Shown in pieces: positions 15,957 to 20,661 of a stretch of 20,661 nucleotides of DNA. The notes under the pieces were generated by a model that saw only the letters and a program-made list of their open reading frames with translations, did no database searches and was not told the origin of the DNA. The stretch is from contig JADJEA010000014.1 of the NCBI GenBank assembly GCA_016702415.1, forward strand, positions 1-20,661. The letters run 5' to 3'. The stretch comes from Nostocoides sp. (GTDB lineage: Bacteria > Actinomycetota > Actinomycetes > Actinomycetales > Dermatophilaceae). The number at the start of each line of letters is the position of its first letter. Position 1 is the stretch's first letter. A program made the position numbers and the translations under genes.

Positions 15957-16675
15957 CCTGGGGTCAGGTCGACGTCGACATCGAAGTGCGAACCGCCGCC
16001 GCTGGTCTGCGGCGGGATCGAAAGATTGCACGTATGCCGCGAACGCCGACGGGTTGGGTCTGCAGGAAAACCGACCGGACCGACGAAATCGAAGACAAGG
16101 CCCTCCCAGGGCCACCGACTGGAAGGTCCGTCCCGCGACCGCGCGACGGGGTTGAAGCGCATCCCAAGGTCATAGGCGACCACATGCCGCTGTCGATTGT
16201 CACCTGTTCGTTGGGCGCGAGGTCGATGATGTCGAGGGCGCCATAGACGCTGAGCACGACCAGCCCGTTGCCCGTTGCCTGCAACCCGGCCCCCCTCCGC
16301 CGAAGAGGTTCTGCGCGCCTCCCCACGTGGAAGTCATCTCGGTGCCATACGGGTTGGCCAGCCATGGCCGCGGGTGACAAAGAACGGCCGCTCGGGGTGA
16401 CGCGAGGCATGATGTCGCCGGGCAGCACACCGGCGACCTCAACCAACCACTGCGGCGGAGCGGTACCCGTCGTCACAAAGAAGAGGATTCGCCCGAGAGC
16501 ATTGCCCGCTTGAGCCCCTTGGGGATGCCACCGTCGGTGCTTGCGGACAACTGCACGCCAGGGAGTGCGCGACCATCGCGCCGCCTTCGACCCGGCGGGT
16601 TCATTGGGCTGCAGATGCAACCGCCGCGACCGCGAACGACGGATTGTGGCGAAGCGAATCTCCATGGGACCCAGT
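15953..16675 (-). CDS. AIM24 family protein, frameshifted
   Basis: Member of the AIM24 (DUF124/TIGR00266) family, beta-rich proteins of unclear function in bacteria. ATG 16673-16675 gives MEIRFAT, followed by VHLQPNEPAG-like sequence. GVQLSASTDGGIPKGLKRAM and LSGESS lie near 16490-16560, and VEVAGVLPGDIMP near 16405-16445. NPYGTEMTSTWGGAQNLFGG lies near 16300-16355, followed by LQATGNGLVVLSVYGALDII and DLAPNEQVTIDSG. VVAYDLGMRFNPVA is near 16150-16185. The end, PPQTSGGGSHFDVDVDLTPG, is at TGA 15953-15955. About 240 codons is typical. Four or more frameshifts are present. It is oriented with the short ORF and FadH-like gene and probably cotranscribed with them; it diverges from the DUF218 gene 51 bases away. 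Confidence 0.82.
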
Positions 16676-16726
16676 CTCGCTGACTCCCAGCTGTTCGCCC
16701 AACCCCGCGTACCGTGGTCGGTATGG

Positions 16727-17424
16727 ATGAGGGGACGAGCACTTTGGTCGACCAGCGACGCGGCGGCGCTGGCGCTGGCGCTGGGCCTTGGGGTTGCTCG
16801 CGGCAGCCGGGCTCTAGCATACTCCCCGTGGTTGTGGGTGAGCGCGCAATCCCGGGACCGCGTCCACGGGTCGCCGACGCGCCTACCGCGGATGTCACCC
16901 TCGTGCTGGGCGCCGGGCTCACGCCCGACGACACTCCGTCGCCCTGCCTGGCCGCGCGGCTCGACGTTGCGGCCGCGTTGCGCTGCAGGCGGGCAAGACC
17001 GAATGTGCTGCTGCTCTCGGGCGACAACCGTTACCACGATTACGACGAGCCCACGGCGATGCGGACCTACCTCGTCGAGCGGGGGGTGCCAGCCGAGCGG
17101 ATCGTTCTCGACTTTGCTGGACGGGACACGTATGACTCGTGTTCGCGCGCGAAGCGGATTTTCCGAGTCGACCGGATGCTCGTGGTGTCGCAGGGCTACC
17201 ACCTGCCGCGCGCGGTCGCGACCTGCCAGGCCTTGGGAATCGACGCGCAAGGGGTCGGCGACTGGAGCGTCCGGGACACGTATGACCCCGTGACGTGGCG
17301 CTGGGGCGAGGTCGCGAGCGACGGCGGCGCTCAAGATGGTGTGGGACCTCGTGGGTCGACGGGACCCCGTCCTCCGACCCCCCTCGAGGTCCGGGTGCTC
17401 GAAACCCTCCCGCGCCTCCCTTAA
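16727..17424 (+). CDS. DUF218 (SanA/YdcF/ElyC-like) membrane-anchored protein, frameshifted
   Basis: Envelope protein of the DUF218 family, related to SanA (vancomycin exclusion) and ElyC; the reaction is not established. ATG 16727 opens MRGRALWSTSDAAALALALG, then LGVARGSRALAYSPWLWVSA, an N-terminal signal anchor. After a frameshift near 16850 the domain is clean: ADVTLVLGAGLTPDDTPSPC, LAARLDVAAALR and NVLLLSGDNRYHDYDEPTAM. These are followed by TYLVERGVPAERIVLDFAGR, DTYDSCSRAKRIF and MLVVSQGYHLPRAVATCQAL, then GVGDWSVRDTYD. These are the conserved GAG, SGD and QGYHLPRA motifs of the family. Near 17325 the frame shifts for LKMVWDLVGRRDPVLRPP and returns for LEVRVLETLPRLP. The stop TAA (17422-17424) overlaps the stop of the convergent NDH-2 gene in one TTAA. 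Confidence 0.85.
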
Positions 17425-18855
17425 GCGGGCTCTGGCTCGGCTTCTCGTCGCCGCTGGCCCCCTAGAGACGGGTGGAACTCGTCCCCGAGCTGCTCCACGG
17501 CAAGGCGCCCGACGGTGAGCCGTCGGTGATTCACCCGCTGACCCGACCCCGGCCGATAAAGCTCGCGACCAGTGGATCGCGTGGTCCGGTGACTCTTTGA
17601 ACCCGTGATGTCAAGCAAGTGGATGAAGAGCCCGCAGAGCACGCGTGAACCCGGTGAACTACGCCCGCCCGATGCTCGCGACCGCTGAGAACCGCGGACA
17701 GTCGCCATGCTCCCCTTGTCGCGGTAGACAAATTCGCGAGCCACAGCGGGGTATGCGGTGCTGGTTGCTTCGGTCACGCTGGTTAGACCCCGGCGGTCGC
17801 GGATGACCGACGCCGGCATACCGACCGCCTTGAATCGCGGACTTTGACCCCGGGAGAGCGGTTGAGCGCCATCTAACCGACGACGAGGGCCTCCCGGGGT
17901 GCCCCGGGAGGGCAAGGTCAGGGCGACGCGGACCCGGCCCGGCGCGGTCGAGTTGGGCGCCGGACCGAGGCGGCAGTTGCTCACGACGAGAGCTGGCGGA
18001 CTACGGAGGCCCCGAACTACACGACGGATTCAATGCGGTCGCGGGTACCGTCGGGGAGTTCGATGTCGACTCCGTCGGCGTCGACCCCGACCACCTTCGT
18101 GCCGATGCCGCGGACCTCGACGCCCATACCTTCGAGAGTCTTGGTCGCCGCGGCAGGTCGTGCCCAAACGCGCCCAGCACGCGGTCGGCGCCGTCGAGCA
18201 CGACCCCGGGAGGTGGTTGGGTCGAGATGCCGGAACTCGTTGCGCAGCGTCCGATGCGCCATCTCGCTGATTCGACCACACATTTCGACACCGGTCGGGC
18301 CTGCGCCAACGACGACAAAGGGGTCGTGAGCGCCGCCCCGGCGCGCAGGCCGTCGGGACGATCTCCGCGAGTTCGAACGCGGTGAACAACCGCCCCCGCA
18401 CCTCGAGCGCGTCATCGATCGACTTCATCCCAGGTGCGTGGTCGGTATTCGTCGCGGACGAGAACTGGCTACCACCGACCGCGACGTTGAGGGTGTCGGA
18501 TGTCCGTGTCGATCGTCTCGCCGAAGCCTCAGCGTGGACGGTGCGGTGGGCGAGGTCGATGCGGGTGACGGTGCCGAGACGACCCGGGCATTGCGTTGGC
18601 GTTTGAGGATCTCGCGCGTGCTCGGCGCAATCTCACCGGTTGAGAGGATGCCGGTCGCAACCTGATAAAGCAGGGGCTGGAAGAAGTGGCTCGACTCGCC
18701 GAAATGGAGCGAGATCACGTCGGCGCGTTTGAGCGCCTTGGCGGCGAAGAGCCCACCGCGGAAACCGCTGCCGATAGGCGAACCAACGCGGTGGCGCTCG
18801 GGACGGTGATGGCGTTCCGGGGTGATGGTCGGGAGGACCTTGCTGCTGCACTCAC
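17421..18855 (-). CDS. ndh: Type II NADH dehydrogenase (NDH-2), frameshifted
   Basis: Peripheral membrane flavoenzyme passing electrons from NADH to quinone without proton pumping. GTG 18853-18855 leads, after a frame correction, into VLPTITPERH and a first GxGxxG region with KALKRADV. FQPLLYQVATGILSTGEIAP and STREILKRQRNARVV follow near 18600-18690, and FVVVGAGPTGVEMCGRISEM, the NADH-binding fold, near 18280-18330. Then come LEGMGVEVRGIGTKVVGVDA and DGVDIELPDGTRDRIESVV. The C-terminal part has AYPAVAREFVYRDKGSMATV and FIHLLDITG, the membrane-anchoring end, then EQLGDEFHPSLGG and EPEPA. It stops at TAA 17421-17423. About 478 codons is right for actinobacterial NDH-2. Seven or more frameshifts. 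It is convergent with the DUF218 gene, sharing a TTAA stop overlap. Confidence 0.83.
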
Positions 18856-19279
18856 GGCGTGACGTCGGCGCCCTTCAAAACCACATTCGCCCGCGGATCT
18901 GTTTCGGCGGCGGGCAGCAGAGTCGAGGTAGTGACCACGCGGCGTCGGTGTTGGCCTACCGTCGACTATCGATCGAGTAGTACGACGCGACACCCTTCCA
19001 CGGGCGGGCGGTGACGAGTGTCGGAGATCCGCAAGACCTCCCGGGCGGACCGCTGCGGTCGGGGTAATTTGGTTGCCCTCATCGACGACGGTGTCGTCGC
19101 CTCTCAGCGATGACGGTGTCTTTCGGTCGCGCGCATGGTGCTCCTTGGTCTGCGTCGTTCCGGGCCGTTTGGGTTGGCGATCGTCGTGTCTGGGTCAACC
19201 TGCTGCGCCGCGAACTACTCCCGACCTCCTCTCTCGGATGATCCGCCTCCGTGGCCTCGCGCGAAAGTAAGGTCCGGGC
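18856..19279. other. Intergenic region, no recognisable gene
   Basis: About 420 bases between the divergent NDH-2 and serine hydrolase genes. Open frames exist on both strands but carry only Arg/Ser/Pro-rich translations with no known motif, as expected for random high-G+C sequence. A decayed or error-broken small gene cannot be excluded. Promoters for both neighbours should be here; none is clear. Confidence 0.5.
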
Positions 19280-20661
19280 ATGAGCGCGACACCCCGGCCG
19301 ATTTGACCGGGTCCACCGGCTCGACGGGCGGGCGCGCCCCCGTCCCACCGCAGTCGGCGCTGCTGAAGACGGAAGGCAGGGTCGGATCACTCCTTCGCAG
19401 GAATCCTGCTCGGCCTCCTGGTCCCCCATCTCTCGTCGCGCTCGCCGGAGGATATCACTACGCCAGCCCCTGCTGCTCACCGCGACCGGGTATGCCAAAA
19501 CACAACGCGTGCGCTGTCCCCGGGGTCGCCGTTCGAACAGACGATCCCGGGGGCGACCTGCCGCCGAACCGCTCGTGCCCACCTCCAAGTTCAGACCCGT
19601 CATCGGACGGAGCTCGGTGTCGTCGTCGATCTTCGGGTTCCTTACCAGGTCAGACTGCTACTACAACGACAAGGCGGGCTGCACGCTTTAGAACCGCTCA
19701 CGGCATACGGGCTGTTGTTGCCTGACTTCCGCTGAAACCCCGTGCGGCGACCGCTTGCTGCTATAACCCAAGCCCGCCTTCGTCGCGGCGCTTCTTCTTG
19801 ACTGCTGCCTTCGGCGATATCGACGGCGAAGAAAGAAGGCGTTGGGCACCCGTGGATCGTCGTGCTCAAAGACGGAGCCTGGCGTTGGGTGGGCGCTGCG
19901 AGGACGGATTCAGATCACCAACACCGCAATTGGGCTGGTCGTGTGCAAGCGTGACGAACCTGCTTGTCCGGGCGGCTCGGCTGCAACGGGCAAAATCTCG
20001 GTGTCGGACGCCAAGCGCTGCGGCGGGAAGTGGATCGACGATCGCGGATCGTCGTCAGCTGATGCGGATGACGAGTGGGCTGGCGTGGGACGAAACCTAT
20101 GACCTCGGCACCCCGATTACCGCAATGCTCTATCTCGAACCCGACATAGGTGGCTACGTCGCGAAGCAGCCGCTGGCTCATCCGGTGGGGACCTATCCAG
20201 CGGTATTCGAGCGGGGCTTCAGCGTCTGTGTTCCCGGTGTTGCGCGAAAGACCGGCGTCAGGCCGGACCTGCCGCGGTTCCTTAGCGCCGCTGGGAGGCT
20301 GAGCTCAATAGCGGTGTGCGAGACCCGACACGACACGGTCTGCCGGTGTGTAGTTTATCTGCTGGGCTGCGCACCGCGGGATTGAGCCGCGATCCGGACG
20401 GTTGCGCTGCAGGACGAACAGTGGGGCGGTGAGCAGAGATTGCTGCCGAGCGGGTGGATGGCGTCGTCGACAGTCCCGCAGGCGGTCGCAAAGACCGAGG
20501 ACCGGGTATGCGCTGGGCTGGTGGGCGAACCGGTTGCCGCGGATGGTTCGTTGTTGGTGTCGTTACCGGCCTGACGCATATTAGGCCGATGTGGCGCTGG
20601 TGACTGGCGCGGATCTATGTTGCCGTCGGAGAAAGTTGGTGGTCGTGCGGCTGGGGTTCAC
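19280..20661 (+). CDS. Class C beta-lactamase-like serine hydrolase, membrane-anchored, partial at right edge, frameshifted
   Basis: Predicted secreted or membrane-anchored serine hydrolase of the beta-lactamase/penicillin-binding superfamily (PF00144-like); the substrate is unknown. ATG 19280 is followed by a basic start and a helix ILLGLLVP...LVALAGGYHY near 19400-19460. DDPGGDLPPNRSCPP-like and CYYNDKAGCTL segments lie near 19550-19690. The catalytic region near 19930-19960 should read GWSMxKSVTNLLV; here it is GWSCASVTNLLV, with apparent indels hiding the SxxK lysine. GKISVSDAKRCGGKWIDD lies near 19990-20040, then LMRMTSGLAWDETYDLGTPI and AMLYLEPDIGGYVAKQPLAH, followed by PVGTY. GVARKTGVRPDLPR and YLLGCAPRD are followed by other-frame LPSGWM, GYALGWWANRLP and finally EKLVVVRLGF, which is near the family C-terminus. 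The gene probably ends within a few codons of the window edge. At least six frameshifts. Confidence 0.8.

Noticed and set aside
15964..17334. A 456-codon open frame on the minus strand spanning AIM24 and the antisense of DUF218.
   Set aside because: Its second half contains AIM24 segments, but the first half is the complement of the clear DUF218 gene. AIM24 starts at 16675.
19073..19603. Overlapping open frames on both strands in front of the serine hydrolase.
   Set aside because: They show no known motif, have low-complexity basic translations, and from 19280 onward overlap the hydrolase reading frame.

Overview
The window looks like a high-G+C Gram-positive chromosome (Actinomycetota). GTG and TTG starts are common, third codon positions are mostly G or C, and the gene families are typical of soil and water actinobacteria: an AIM24 protein, a SanA/YdcF-like DUF218 protein, NDH-2, a GAF regulator beside an aldehyde dehydrogenase, and a LolA-like lipoprotein with an ABC transporter. 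I would guess a relative of Intrasporangiaceae/Dermatophilaceae, but that placement is inference. Nearly every gene longer than about 150 codons, in every functional class, is interrupted by single-base frameshifts while its conserved motifs survive in the alternative frames. I read this mainly as sequence or assembly error, so most genes are listed as CDS with the breaks described.

Layout. (1) 1-1831, minus strand: a LolA/RseB-like exported protein and the start of an ABC ATPase. (2) 1832-4676: a repeat-rich intergenic region, then a plus-strand OmpR-type response regulator and its sensor kinase. The kinase translation start is triplicated in a roughly 117-bp tandem repeat, and the kinase carries a 78-bp tandem insertion. 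(3) 4673-8858, minus strand: the most interesting part. It is a compact operon encoding a 61-residue leaderless bacteriocin-like peptide of the aureocin A53/lacticin Q type, followed by two clear bacterial PH-domain (YdbS/YdbT-like) membrane proteins, a third small PH-like membrane protein, an ABC ATPase and an ABC-2 permease. A strong hairpin separates the peptide gene from the downstream genes. (4) 8961-9128: a second, about 93% identical copy of the kinase 3' end. The bacteriocin cluster therefore lies between two copies of that 3' end, as if integrated there by recombination. (5) 9125-13723: an ExaC-like aldehyde dehydrogenase with its DUF779 partner, two VOC-family proteins and a GAF-domain regulator. 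(6) 13964-16675, minus strand: a FadH-like dienoyl-CoA reductase and an AIM24 protein. (7) 16727-20661: a DUF218 protein, NDH-2, and a class C beta-lactamase-like serine hydrolase that runs off the right edge.

How the parts may work together. In the bacteriocin operon the peptide is probably made in excess, from a near-perfect Shine-Dalgarno site and partial termination after its gene. The PH-domain proteins and the ABC transporter probably export it and protect the producer, as in known leaderless bacteriocin systems. The aldehyde dehydrogenase, DUF779 and GAF regulator look like an inducible aldehyde-oxidation module. A second window-wide signal is the octamer CGGCATAC/GTATGCCG, present 26 times in 20.7 kb, inside and outside genes and in both orientations; none of the annotated features explains it.
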